This document shows positions 45,307-54,234 of a DNA stretch of 63,657 nucleotides, piece by piece. How positions within the stretch are numbered: the first letter of the stretch is position 1; each line of letters begins with the position of its first letter. Location of the stretch: the NCBI RefSeq assembly GCF_965138225.1, contig NZ_CBCSAX010000012.1. One strand, 5' to 3'. Under the pieces are notes generated by a model. That model did not search any database, was not told where the DNA came from, and worked only from the letters and a program-made list of their open reading frames with translations. Position numbers and translations under genes: made by a program. The stretch comes from Helicobacter_D ganmani (GTDB taxonomy: Bacteria > Campylobacterota > Campylobacteria > Campylobacterales > Helicobacteraceae).

Positions 45307-47982
45307 ATGGCAAAAACAAAGGAAATAGAATTTGCTTTTTCAATCTTGAGTGAATTATTAGATGAGGTTGCGCCAAATATTAAACCTACTTTTATCGCAC
45401 TAAAAGACAATCCAAGCTTTTTATTTAAAGCAGAATCCAATCTGCTACAAGAGCTTAGTTCGCAGGAGATTTCTAATCTCATCAAAGCCTTTACACTTTA
45501 TCACTTGCTTTTAAACATTATTGATGAACGTTATCAGTTGAGCTTGCGACAAAGTAGAGGGCAAATCCTTGTCGCTATTGAGGAATTAAGAGCGCAAAAA
45601 TACGATGCGGAGGACATTAAGGAGGTTTTTAAAAAGATTCAGTTTTATCCTGTTTTTACCGCACACCCCACAGAATCTCTGCGCAGAACATTTTTAGAAA
45701 GCTACCACGAAATGTATGATGATTTGCGTGCGTGGTTTGAGTTTGGGCAGATGGGTGCAAAGGAGCATTTGAAATATCGCCTCAATCTGCTTTGGCATAG
45801 TCATATCGTGCGTAGTGAGAAAATAGAAGTCTTATTCGAGCTAGACAATCTACTTTATTTTATGGAAAGCTCTATTTTGCAAAGTGGTGCGCGTGTTTTG
45901 CAAGAAATACAAGACGCACTAAAAATACTTGGAGAGAATGCGAAAGATTCTATGCTTAAAAAATCTCCCCTTTTGCTTGGAAGTTGGATTGGCGGGGATA
46001 GAGATGGGAATCCTTATGTAACGAATCGTGTGATGATTGAAGTGATGAAGCGTCAGCACCAAACAATAATTCATCAATACTTAAAATGGATAGATAGGCT
46101 AAGAAGAGAGCTTTCTATTGCGTGCGAATATGTTAATCCTAGTAATACATTATTAGAAAGTTTAGAGCAAGAAAAAGAGCATTTAGACGAGACAACAAAA
46201 AAGCTTTTTTCACAAGAGCCATTTCGTGCAAAACTTGTTTGTATGCACCAAAAGCTCCAAAACAGAATCCTTATGCTCAACCTCCCTCAAAGTGCTTTGA
46301 AGCAAAATAAACTCTATATTTATGAAAATTCCAAAGAGTTTATCAAAGACATTGAAATGATGATGGAATCGCTAGATGAGCGTAGCAGCACTTATTTGAA
46401 AGAGTTAAGAAATCTTGTCTTGCTTGCGGGATTCCATTTAATGCGACTAGATTTTCGCCAGCATCGTGAGGTGTTTTGGCTTGCTCTTGCAGAGATTTTC
46501 GCGACTTTGGGTTATGTGCAAGGTGATTTGTTGCTTTTGCCAACAAGTGAGCAGACAAAGGTTTTAAACGCAGCTCTTAGCGCGCCTTTGGTAGATTTGA
46601 ATCAATTTTATGGAAAATTTAGCGAGCAAACACAAGAAACTTTGCTTAGTTTTATAAATTTTAAATGGGCAAAAGATAGAATCAGTGATAACATTATTGA
46701 TTCTTGTATTGTTTCAATGTGTCAAAGCGCAAATGATTTGCTTTGCGTGCTGTGGTTTGCCAAACAAAGCGGATTGTGGTGCAAGGGCAAAAAGACGCGT
46801 ATTTCCATTTCGCCTTTGTTTGAAACAATTGGGGATTTGGAATCTGCGCCTAAGATTTTGCGCGAACTTTGTGCAAACCCACATTATGCTGAGTATTTGC
46901 AATCCCGCAAGAATCGTCAGGAAATTATGATTGGTTATTCGGATTCTAGTAAAGATGGCGGAATCTTTGCAAGCAATTATTCCTTGCGCAAGGCGATTGG
47001 GAATCTCATCGTGCTAGAGAAAGAATTAGATGTGAAGTTTAGGCTTTTTCACGGGCGTGGAGGAAGTGTAAGTCGTGGAGGAGGTGCGCTAGAGGACGCC
47101 TTGCTCTCTTCGCTACCTAGTAGTGTGGCGGGATTCTTGAAAACAACCGAGCAGGGCGAGGTGATTAGCTACAAATATCTTAATCCCAAAAAGGCAGAAT
47201 CTAGCTTTTCAAGCGCATTGGCAACTTTGCTGAAAAAATCAGTTTATGATAGATTTGGGACAAATTGTAATGTGAGTGATTCAGAATTTGATACTATAAT
47301 GCAAACCATTAGCACGGAATCTTATAAGGCTTACAGAAAGCTTGTGTATGAGACAGAGGGGTTTATTGAGTATTTCAAATCTGCGACACCGATTGATTTT
47401 ATTGCGCAGTTGAATATTGGCTCACGTCCTTCTAAGCGCAAAGAGACGCAAAATGTGGAGGATTTGCGTGCAATTCCTTGGGTTTTTGCTTGGACACAGA
47501 ATCGCGCAATTATCCCCGCGTGGTATGGTTTGGGAAGCGGATTGGAAGAAGCGTTTAAAAAGTATGGACAAAAGGAAATCTTTAGGAGCTGTTATAGGGA
47601 AAATTTGTTTTTTAAAACTACAATTGACAATATTTCTCAAGCTTTTTTGAAAGTGGATTTGGAGATTGCAAAGCATTATAATGATTTCGTAGAAGATGTG
47701 GAATTGCGCAAAAAAATCTGGCAAATGATAGAGAGTGAATATCATCGCACGTTGGATTGGCTACTGTATGTCCGCAAAGAGGAATCTCTGCTTGCGAGCG
47801 AGAAGTTGATTCAAGAATCTATTTTATTGCGCAAGCCTTTTTTGACAAGCCTTAGTTTTTTTCAGTTGCATTTGATGAAAGTTTATAAAAATGCACATTA
47901 TGATGAACAAAGGGAGCGGATTGCTAGACAGATTGTAACGACGATTGTCGGGATTGCACAAGGTGTGAGAAATACAGGGTGA
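45307..47982 (+). CDS. ppc: Phosphoenolpyruvate carboxylase
   Basis: Carboxylates PEP to oxaloacetate, refilling the citric acid cycle. ATG 45307 has AAGGAATCCT upstream; the frame extends six codons further without support. The 891-residue product has the catalytic histidine motif FTAHPTES, GSWIGGDRDGNPYVT, the second histidine/lysine motif GYSDSSKDGGIF, FHGRGGSVSRGGG and the invariant C-terminus ending RNTG. Complete. It marks the left border of the accessory island. Confidence 0.97.
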   Translation: MAKTKEIEFAFSILSELLDEVAPNIKPTFIALKDNPSFLFKAESNLLQELSSQEISNLIKAFTLYHLLLNIIDERYQLSLRQSRGQILVAIEELRAQKYDAEDIKEVFKKIQFYPVFTAHPTESLRRTFLESYHEMYDDLRAWFEFGQMGAKEHLKYRLNLLWHSHIVRSEKIEVLFELDNLLYFMESSILQSGARVLQEIQDALKILGENAKDSMLKKSPLLLGSWIGGDRDGNPYVTNRVMIEVMKRQHQTIIHQYLKWIDRLRRELSIACEYVNPSNTLLESLEQEKEHLDETTKKLFSQEPFRAKLVCMHQKLQNRILMLNLPQSALKQNKLYIYENSKEFIKDIEMMMESLDERSSTYLKELRNLVLLAGFHLMRLDFRQHREVFWLALAEIFATLGYVQGDLLLLPTSEQTKVLNAALSAPLVDLNQFYGKFSEQTQETLLSFINFKWAKDRISDNIIDSCIVSMCQSANDLLCVLWFAKQSGLWCKGKKTRISISPLFETIGDLESAPKILRELCANPHYAEYLQSRKNRQEIMIGYSDSSKDGGIFASNYSLRKAIGNLIVLEKELDVKFRLFHGRGGSVSRGGGALEDALLSSLPSSVAGFLKTTEQGEVISYKYLNPKKAESSFSSALATLLKKSVYDRFGTNCNVSDSEFDTIMQTISTESYKAYRKLVYETEGFIEYFKSATPIDFIAQLNIGSRPSKRKETQNVEDLRAIPWVFAWTQNRAIIPAWYGLGSGLEEAFKKYGQKEIFRSCYRENLFFKTTIDNISQAFLKVDLEIAKHYNDFVEDVELRKKIWQMIESEYHRTLDWLLYVRKEESLLASEKLIQESILLRKPFLTSLSFFQLHLMKVYKNAHYDEQRERIARQIVTTIVGIAQGVRNTG

Positions 47983-48001
47983 AAGGATGGCGAGTAATCT
48001 A

Positions 48002-48259
48002 ATGCAAAATACAATCTGCCAAAGCTGCGGTATGCCTATCACTTCAAAGGAGCAAATGGGCTTAGAAAAGGACGGAAGCGTGAGTGTTGATTATTGCAAG
48101 TATTGTTATGAAAGAGGTGAATTTATCCATAAAGTCTCAATGCAAGAGTATATAGAAATGTGTTCGCTATATGGCGCACAAGCGGGAATGAGCAATGAAC
48201 AAATGAAAGCACACTGCACTAAATTATTCCCCACACTAAAAAGGTGGCAAACATCTTAA
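48002..48259 (+). CDS. Small zinc-ribbon protein (intact copy of a locally repeated gene)
   Basis: An 85-residue protein MQNTICQSCGMPITSKEQMG... with Cys pairs CQSC and CKYC that make a zinc ribbon, followed by a helical part (SMQEYIEMCSLYGAQAG) ending KLFPTLKRW. This looks like the putative zinc-ribbon family found as short stand-alone proteins; its function is not known. Start 48002 is chosen because two truncated copies (54064 and 63469) begin at the same Met. The 3' end overlaps arsR on the other strand by 24 bases. It is immediately after ppc. Confidence 0.8.
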   Translation: MQNTICQSCGMPITSKEQMGLEKDGSVSVDYCKYCYERGEFIHKVSMQEYIEMCSLYGAQAGMSNEQMKAHCTKLFPTLKRWQTS

Positions 48260-48538
48260 ATCAAGCTCTTCTATGGCTTGCAAAGCTTGTTGATGAAAGG
48301 GGGTTAAATGATTATTTATCCCATAATACGCCCAAGCACCCTTGCGATTTACATATAAAAAGCCTGAATCTTTTAATATTTTCAAATGCCTTGATAAGCG
48401 TGATTGCTTCATATCTAACATATTTTGCAAATCACATACGCAAGTCTCACCATTTGCAGATAAAAAATTCAAAATTAATATTCTCGTCTCATCATTGAGC
48501 GCACCCACAATGTTTAAAAAACTATCAACCTTATTCAT
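48236..48538 (-). CDS. arsR: ArsR-family repressor of the arsP operon
   Basis: Winged-helix metalloregulator that releases DNA on binding arsenite-type ligands. ATG 48538 gives MNKVDSFLNIVGALNDETR; the longer frame is unsupported. The 100-residue product has the metal-binding CVC motif in ETCVCDLQNML and the recognition helix QSRLSRHLKILKDSGF. It is the second gene after arsP (11-base gap). Autoregulation through the inverted repeat before arsP is likely. Confidence 0.9.
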   Translation of the reverse strand: MNKVDSFLNIVGALNDETRILILNFLSANGETCVCDLQNMLDMKQSRLSRHLKILKDSGFLYVNRKGAWAYYGINNHLTPFHQQALQAIEELDLRCLPPF

Positions 48539-48549
48539 CTTATGCCTCA

Positions 48550-49536
48550 CTATAAAAAATAAATAATCATACCAAATCCTATGGCAATACATAAAACCAA
48601 CCCAACAAACAATGCTAAAAAATTTAACTTAAATATGCTTTTTAATAATATGAGTTCAGGCAGAGAGCAACCAGCGCCAGCGATTAAAAAACTCATTATT
48701 ACACCCTCATTGACGCCAACTCCAAGTAATGCGACACCAATAGGTATAATTGCCTCCACCCTAATATAAAGCAAAATGCCAATAAATGCAGCAAAAATCA
48801 CATTTAAAATCCCAAACCCACCAAGATAATTTTGTAAAAAATCCTGTGGCATAAAACCATGTATAAAAGCTCCTATACCCATACCTATGGCAATATATGG
48901 AATAAGTTTTTTATAGTCTTTTAAACTTTGAAAAAATAAATTTTTTATAGAATCTTTATTTTTAGATTTTGTGCAACAAGACATATTCTTATTCATTTGA
49001 GTATCACAACAAGAGCTAGATTTTTGCAGGACAGAAATAGAAAAAGATGTAAAATTAATAGGTTTCTTAGCTCTAAAGTGCTCATTATGATTCGTGCTTT
49101 TAAAATTTTCTTGTAGAAATTTTTGAGTATCAAGTTTTTGTATCATAGTGGATAAAATAAAAATAGCAACAAACAAAAAAGTTACATAAATCAATGTGAT
49201 TTTCAGTCCAAAAGCCATAAACAACATTCCCGCAATTATAGGATTAACAAGCGGAGAGGTAAGCAAATAGGCGATACATACACCAAAAACTACATTTGCT
49301 TTAAGCAATGCACGAAGCAAGGGAATAGTAGAACAAGAACAAAAGGGCGTAAGAGAGCCCAAAAGAATAGCTTTTATATAACTAAGATAAGAATCTTTGC
49401 CTAAATGCTTTTCAAAGCTGCTTTTGTATCTATTGTTTAAAAAAGCAATCAAAACAGATACGACAACAAAAAGGAGTGATAACTCAACGAAATAAATGGC
49501 AAAAAATTTGAAAAATTCTAGTAATTGACTTTCCAT
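48550..49536 (-). CDS. arsP: Permease ArsP, organoarsenical efflux (DUF318 family)
   Basis: Inner-membrane permease; in Campylobacter ArsP exports trivalent organoarsenicals such as reduced roxarsone. ATG 49536 gives MESQLLEFFKFFAIYF; upstream codons in the frame look non-coding. The 328-residue product has eight or so membrane helices, the family motif TPFCSCSTIPLLRALLKA and its partner GAGCSLPELILLKSIF. A central cytoplasmic loop is rich in cysteine pairs (SSSCCDT, MSCCTKS), plausible ligand-binding residues. Transcribed with arsR. Confidence 0.9.
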   Translation of the reverse strand: MESQLLEFFKFFAIYFVELSLLFVVVSVLIAFLNNRYKSSFEKHLGKDSYLSYIKAILLGSLTPFCSCSTIPLLRALLKANVVFGVCIAYLLTSPLVNPIIAGMLFMAFGLKITLIYVTFLFVAIFILSTMIQKLDTQKFLQENFKSTNHNEHFRAKKPINFTSFSISVLQKSSSCCDTQMNKNMSCCTKSKNKDSIKNLFFQSLKDYKKLIPYIAIGMGIGAFIHGFMPQDFLQNYLGGFGILNVIFAAFIGILLYIRVEAIIPIGVALLGVGVNEGVIMSFLIAGAGCSLPELILLKSIFKLNFLALFVGLVLCIAIGFGMIIYFL

Positions 49537-49559
49537 AAAAAATACTACCTTATTATAAT

Positions 49560-49591
49560 ATTGATATATGTTGATATTATAATATATCAAT
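49560..49591. promoter_or_regulatory. ArsR-type operator of arsP-arsR
   Basis: Perfect inverted repeat ATTGATATAT (49560-49569) and ATATATCAAT (49582-49591) around a 12-base spacer, 24 bases before the arsP start. It contains TATAAT, so a bound repressor would cover the promoter. The half-site resembles ATCAA/TTGAT seen in ArsR operators. Confidence 0.7.
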
Positions 49592-49737
49592 CTTAATAAA
49601 CACTGAACAGATTTATTATAAGCATTTCTAGTGAGAAATGTGGTGAGAAACTTCAAAGCAGCTTGCACCTTTAAATCATCAAATTATTAGGGTAAAATGC
49701 AAAGCAAAATTTAAGCCTTTAAAAAGGAGAATCCACA

Positions 49738-50595
49738 ATGCGCACTCAAAAAGAAATTTTCGCCCTTATTTTAGACTTTGCCAAACGCACAGATTCTATC
49801 CGCGCGGTTACATTAGAGGGTTCAAGGGCGAATCCCAACATCAAGCAAGATAAATTTTGCGATTATGATATTTCTTTTTTCTTAAACGCTAAAAACTTAG
49901 AGTCCTTTAAAAATGATGAGGAATGGCTTAAAATCTTTGGCAATATTTTAATGCTCCAAAAGCCTGAAGCTATGGAGCTTTACCCGCCTGATTTAAGGGA
50001 GGGTTGGTTTAGCTTTTTAGTGCTTTTTGATGATGGGGTGCGCATAGATTTGAGCCTTATTCCCCTTGCGGACATAGAATGGTATAAGGACAATGAGCGG
50101 CTAATGCGCGTTTTGCTTGATAAGGATAATCAATTTATGCCTATCAATGAGCCAAGCGATAGTGCGTTTTTTATCAAGCCTCTAACCAAACAGAGATTTT
50201 TGGACTGCTGCAATGAATTGTATTGGCGTTATGTTTGCACGCACAAGGACATTTTAAGAGGCGAAGTGCTCCTTGCAAACGCACATTTAGCGATGATGAG
50301 AGAGGGGCTTTTGATTTTACTTTCTTGGCGTGTGGCATTAAGACAAAATAATTTTGCTTTTTCTCTAGGCAAGGAATATAAGTTTTTACCCCATTTTTTA
50401 GAGCCTAAAGAGCGCAAAACTCTCTATAAGTGCTATAAACTAGGGGATTTAAAACAAGCGCGAAAAACGCTTAAAATAATGGAGAAATTCTTTGCCAAAA
50501 ATGCGCGAGAGCTTATAAAAGTGCATTTTAAAAATTTGCACACTCTGCCTTATGCAAAAGAAACAAAGCAATATGTGAGGATTCTAAAAACATAA
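49738..50595 (+). CDS. Aminoglycoside 6-nucleotidyltransferase, ANT(6)/AadE family
   Basis: Enzymes of this family adenylylate streptomycin at O-6. The 285-residue product has the nucleotidyltransferase core LEGSRANPNIKQDKFCDYDI (metal-binding Asp pair), the strand VRIDLSLIPL, the ELYWRYVCTHKDILRGEVLLA-type helix (quoted in part: YWRYVCTHKDILRGE) and HFLEPKERKTLYKCYK. Length is that of the intact family. It is more divergent from the mobile aadE genes I can recall, so resistance is likely but not certain. ATG follows AAAAGGAGAATCCACA. Confidence 0.85.
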   Translation: MRTQKEIFALILDFAKRTDSIRAVTLEGSRANPNIKQDKFCDYDISFFLNAKNLESFKNDEEWLKIFGNILMLQKPEAMELYPPDLREGWFSFLVLFDDGVRIDLSLIPLADIEWYKDNERLMRVLLDKDNQFMPINEPSDSAFFIKPLTKQRFLDCCNELYWRYVCTHKDILRGEVLLANAHLAMMREGLLILLSWRVALRQNNFAFSLGKEYKFLPHFLEPKERKTLYKCYKLGDLKQARKTLKIMEKFFAKNARELIKVHFKNLHTLPYAKETKQYVRILKT

Positions 50596-50655
50596 AATAG
50601 TATAAATTAAGTCTTAGAATCTTATAATGCCTTGAGATTTGTTCAAAGGACACCT

Positions 50656-51174
50656 ATGCCACGCCCTACCAACAAAAGCGATTTGCTTGCCTTAAGTCAG
50701 AAAAATTATGAATCTCTGCTTGCGTTGATAGAGCAAATCCCGCTTGAACAACAAAGCGCACCCTTTGAATATAACGAGCGCGACAAGACTTTGCGCGATG
50801 TGCTGGTGCATTTGTATGAATGGCAGGTGCTTTTGCTTCGCTTTGTGCGCACAAACCTTGAGAGGACGAGTGATTTTGTGCCTTTTCTCCCTGCGCCTTA
50901 TAATTTCAAAACCTATCCCGCGATGAATAGGGAGATTTGGCAAAAGCACCAAAGCACGCCATTAGAGAACGCAAAGGCAATGTTAGAAAAAAGCCACATA
51001 GAATGTATGGAGCTGATAGAAACTCTGCCACCAAAGGAACTTTTTGTCAAAAAGCACTACAAGTGGTGTGGCAACACAAGTCTTGGGAGCTATTGTGTGA
51101 GTGCGACTTCAAGCCATTATGACTGGGCAAGTAAATGCATAAAAAAGCGTATGAGGAGATTGAAAAAGGCTTAG
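50656..51174 (+). CDS. ClbS/DfsB-family four-helix protein
   Basis: The 172-residue product starts MPRPTNKSDLLALSQKNYES, a family hallmark, and contains TLRDVLVHLYEWQ and a conserved C-terminal region with HYDWASKCIKKR. ClbS protects colibactin makers by hydrolysing the toxin; most relatives (DfsB, DUF1706) have unknown roles. The frame extends eight codons upstream but AAAGGACACCT is well placed for 50656. Whether it protects against a genotoxin here is open. It overlaps the DUF3781 gene tail-to-tail by four bases. Confidence 0.8.
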   Translation: MPRPTNKSDLLALSQKNYESLLALIEQIPLEQQSAPFEYNERDKTLRDVLVHLYEWQVLLLRFVRTNLERTSDFVPFLPAPYNFKTYPAMNREIWQKHQSTPLENAKAMLEKSHIECMELIETLPPKELFVKKHYKWCGNTSLGSYCVSATSSHYDWASKCIKKRMRRLKKA

Positions 51175-51410
51175 TTTTTCTTATAAGCCGTAATGATTGT
51201 ATAGCTTGTGGAATGGATTGTTAGCTTACAATGAGGCAAATGCACATAAAGGTTTTTGCCTCTTTTTTCCAAAGTAGCGTCCTTACTTAGAATCTGCTTT
51301 TTGCACCAAGAGAGAATATCATCGCTTTCAAGTTCTAAATTCCTCTTTATCCGCACTACTCCTCTTTGCGTGGTGTGAAGTTTATCAATATTTTCAACCA
51401 AAGATTTCAT
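51171..51410 (-). CDS. DUF3781-family small protein
   Basis: A 79-residue protein MKSLVENIDKLHTTQRGVVR... with LSWCKKQIL, a KRGKNLYVHLPHCKLTIHS strand pair and SYTIITAYK at the end. This pattern fits the DUF3781 family of uncharacterised proteins. GGAGG precedes the chosen ATG at optimal distance. Convergent with the ClbS-like gene. Function unknown. Confidence 0.75.
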   Translation of the reverse strand: MKSLVENIDKLHTTQRGVVRIKRNLELESDDILSWCKKQILSKDATLEKRGKNLYVHLPHCKLTIHSTSYTIITAYKKN

Positions 51411-51569
51411 CTCATACCTCCAATAACTGCCTTGCAAATTATAACCTATTGATAATAATCAAAGATTTTGTGCCTATTCTTCATTCAATATTCTATTCAT
51501 TGCCTTGCAATTTTGTTTTTTTTGATAGAATGCGGGATTTGGAAATTGATTAAAAAGAAAGGAGAGGGA

Positions 51570-53663
51570 ATGAAAGCAGAAGCTGTAGAATTTTTGACAT
51601 TCTTAAATGTTCAAAAAACACAATTTATTATTCCTCCATATCAGAGAACTTATAGTTGGGACAAAGAACATTGTGAGAAATTATGGCAAGATATTGAAAA
51701 AATTAGCACAAATGAGAAAATAAAGGCTCATTTTATAGGCTCTATTGTGTATATCAAAGATGATATTTATCATCAAAGCTCAATTAATAAACTTTTAGTC
51801 ATAGATGGGCAGCAGAGATTAACTACTTTAACACTGCTTTTAGAGGCTTTAAGAGAAATTACAAATGATGAGATTGGAGGATTTTCACAAGCTGAAATTA
51901 GAGATTATTATCTCATTAATCAATATGGTAAAAATGAAGAAAAATACAAGCTTATCCTCACACAAAACGATAAAGACACGCTTATTTCATTGATAGATAA
52001 AGATAAAGCACAACCTGCACAAATTTCAAATAAAATCAAAGATAATTTTGAATTTTTCAAAAAGAAATTGGAACAAAACAAAGAGAAACTAGAAACTATT
52101 TGCAAAGGCATTAACAAGCTTTTAATTATTGATGTATCGCTAGAGCGAGGCAAAGACGACCCACAGCTAATTTTTGAAAGTATGAATTCCACAGGCAAAG
52201 ATTTATCGCAAGCAGACTTGATACGCAACTATGTTTTAATGGATTTACCCCCAGAGAAACAAAATGGATTTTATGAAAAATATTGGCGCATTATGGAGAT
52301 TGAATTTGGGGAAAATTTTAATAAAGACAAACAAGAAAAACAAAGTTTTGATTATTTTGTAAGGCATTATCTTACCATAAAAAATGAGGGCAAAATTCCA
52401 AACTTAGATAAGATTTACGAATCTTTCAAGGAATATAAGCAAAATAAAAATATCAACACGCAGGATTTATTGGTTGATTTGCAAAGATATGCACATTTTT
52501 ATTGTGCTATGGCTTTTAAAAAAGAGGGGGATAAAGAACTTTTTGCAATATTTGAAAACCTTAAAGCATTAGATTGTGAAGTAGCGTATCCATTTTTGCT
52601 TGAGCTTTATAGAGATTATAAGGAAAATGTTTTAAGCAAGAATGATTTTTTAGAAATCTTAAAACTAATAGAAAGCTATATATTAAGAAGGGCAGTTTGT
52701 GGAATCCCTACGAATGCCTTGAATAAAGTTTTTGCATCTTTTATGAAAAATATCACAAAAGAACGATACCTTGAGGGCGTTAAGGCATATTTTAATCTCC
52801 AAAAAGGCAATGCAGTTTTTCCGAATGATAAAAGTTTTAATGAAGCACTTAGCGAAAAAGACACCTATCACAACAAAAAGAAAATCTATTTACTTGACAA
52901 ACTAGAAAATTTTGATAGAAAAGAAAAAACAAGCATTAATGAATACACCATTGAACACATTATGCCACAAAATATTGATAATAGCATAGAGTGGCAAAAC
53001 GAATTAGGTGAAAATTGGCGAGAAATCCACGAAAAATATTTGCATACTTTAGGTAACCTCACATTTACAGGCTATAACTCTGAATATTCTAATAAGTCTT
53101 TTAGAGAAAAACAAAGTATGAAAGGTGGTTTTAAAGAAAGTCCTTTAAGATTGAATAATGGCTTAAAAAATATAGAGTCTTGGAATGAAACAAGCATTAA
53201 GCAAAGAGTGAAAGAATTGGCTAAAGATGCTTTAAAAATTTGGGCATATCCCAAAATTGATAAAGAAAATTTAGAAAATTATAAACCCAAAAAAGAACAA
53301 CATACTTTTACTTTGGACAATCATAAGCATTTGCAAAGCGGTAAGAGTAAAGAATTATTTGAGATTTTAAGAAAAGAAATTTTGGCACTTGATGAAAATG
53401 TAGAAGAAGAAATTTTAAAACAATACATTGCTTATAAGTTTGATACTAATTTTGTGGATATTATCCCACAGCAAAATCGCTTAAAGTTAAGCATTAATAT
53501 CTACCTTAATGAATTAAATGACCCCAAAGAATTAGCAAGAGATGTTACAAATATAGGAATTTGGGGTAATGGAAAAGTGGAAGTCATTTTAGATGGTATG
53601 GAAAAATTGCCTTATTGTTTAGGATTGATTAGACAAGCGTTAGAAAAGCAACAAAATGATTAA
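51570..53663 (+). CDS. GmrSD-type DUF262/DUF1524 defence protein with DUF5655 tail
   Basis: The 697-residue product has an N-terminal ParB-like NTPase of the DUF262 type (IIPPYQRTYSW at 21-30 and VIDGQQRLTTLTLLLEA at about 77-93), a helical middle, and the DUF1524 HNH-type nuclease (IEHIMPQ around 462, HTLGNLTFTGYNSE). A C-terminal DUF5655-like domain starts near 590. GmrSD enzymes cut DNA with modified (glucosylated hydroxymethyl) cytosine and defend against phage. ATG 51570 is preceded by AAGGAGAGGGA. The adjacent broken EVE-domain gene also points to sensing of modified bases. Confidence 0.88.
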   Translation: MKAEAVEFLTFLNVQKTQFIIPPYQRTYSWDKEHCEKLWQDIEKISTNEKIKAHFIGSIVYIKDDIYHQSSINKLLVIDGQQRLTTLTLLLEALREITNDEIGGFSQAEIRDYYLINQYGKNEEKYKLILTQNDKDTLISLIDKDKAQPAQISNKIKDNFEFFKKKLEQNKEKLETICKGINKLLIIDVSLERGKDDPQLIFESMNSTGKDLSQADLIRNYVLMDLPPEKQNGFYEKYWRIMEIEFGENFNKDKQEKQSFDYFVRHYLTIKNEGKIPNLDKIYESFKEYKQNKNINTQDLLVDLQRYAHFYCAMAFKKEGDKELFAIFENLKALDCEVAYPFLLELYRDYKENVLSKNDFLEILKLIESYILRRAVCGIPTNALNKVFASFMKNITKERYLEGVKAYFNLQKGNAVFPNDKSFNEALSEKDTYHNKKKIYLLDKLENFDRKEKTSINEYTIEHIMPQNIDNSIEWQNELGENWREIHEKYLHTLGNLTFTGYNSEYSNKSFREKQSMKGGFKESPLRLNNGLKNIESWNETSIKQRVKELAKDALKIWAYPKIDKENLENYKPKKEQHTFTLDNHKHLQSGKSKELFEILRKEILALDENVEEEILKQYIAYKFDTNFVDIIPQQNRLKLSINIYLNELNDPKELARDVTNIGIWGNGKVEVILDGMEKLPYCLGLIRQALEKQQND

Positions 53664-53675
53664 ATAAGGACTCCA

Positions 53676-54064
53676 ATGCGCTACTTCATCGGCATATAGG
53701 ACAAGCAGGGGGATTTTGCCAACTCTGCCACGGCAAAGCCGCACCGCTTAAAAGAATGAAGCAAAATGATAAAATCATTTATTATAGCCCAAAGCTTACT
53801 ATGGAATCTAAAGAGCCTTATCAAGCATTTACCGCACTAGGCGAAATCACAGATGAAAATGTGTATCAGGTGGAGATGTTTAAGGGATTTTTCCCTTTTA
53901 GGCGCAATGTGCTATGGAGTGAAATTAAGCGAGAATGCCCTTTAAGCGTGGCAAAAACACATCCAGAATGGAAAGCTTACGCAAGCAAACTGCGTTTTGG
54001 GCATTTTGAAGTCTCCAAAGAGTTTTTTAACTTCCTCGCAGAGTATATGACACAGGATTCTTAA
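53676..54064 (+). pseudogene. EVE-domain protein gene, broken near the start
   Basis: ATG 53676 (behind AAGGACTCC) gives MRYFIGI and then TAG. In a second frame GQAGGFCQLCHGKAAPLKRM runs into MKQNDKIIYYSPKL and on to 54064. Family members have both parts joined by about ten residues (a segment like ASKEHVLKG), so a short deletion with frameshift has destroyed the N-terminus. EVE domains are pocket-type readers of modified bases, often fused or next to restriction enzymes. A 102-residue product from ATG 53756 would lack part of the pocket. Confidence 0.8.
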
Positions 54065-54138
54065 TGCAAAATACAATCTGCCAAAGTTGCGGTTGCTATT
54101 ACAAAAACAAAAAACGATTAATCCTTAAGGAGAGTTGA
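54064..54138 (+). pseudogene. Truncated zinc-ribbon gene fragment (copy 2)
   Basis: ATG overlaps the EVE stop (TAATG) and reads MQNTICQSCG, identical to the start of the gene at 48002, then departs into unrelated codons (CYYKNKKRLILKES) and a stop. The homologous part covers about 30 bases plus the upstream AGGATTCTTA, which is shared with copy 3 at 63469 but not with copy 1. Confidence 0.7.
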
Positions 54139-54190
54139 GCCTTTTTATTGGAGAGTGCATTTTATTTAAGGTAAAATTGTGCTAAAAAAA

Positions 54191-54208
54191 TTGGTAAAAT
54201 ATTACCAA
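54191..54208. promoter_or_regulatory. Palindrome upstream of hsdM (candidate operator)
   Basis: TTGGTAA-AATA-TTACCAA, a perfect 7-bp inverted repeat, lies 27 bases before the hsdM start and close to a GGTAAAAT -10-like box. It looks like a binding site for a homodimeric regulator that would delay restriction-modification expression; no controller gene is visible nearby. Confidence 0.5.
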
Positions 54209-54234
54209 AAGAATCCCACAACAAAGAGGCTCTT

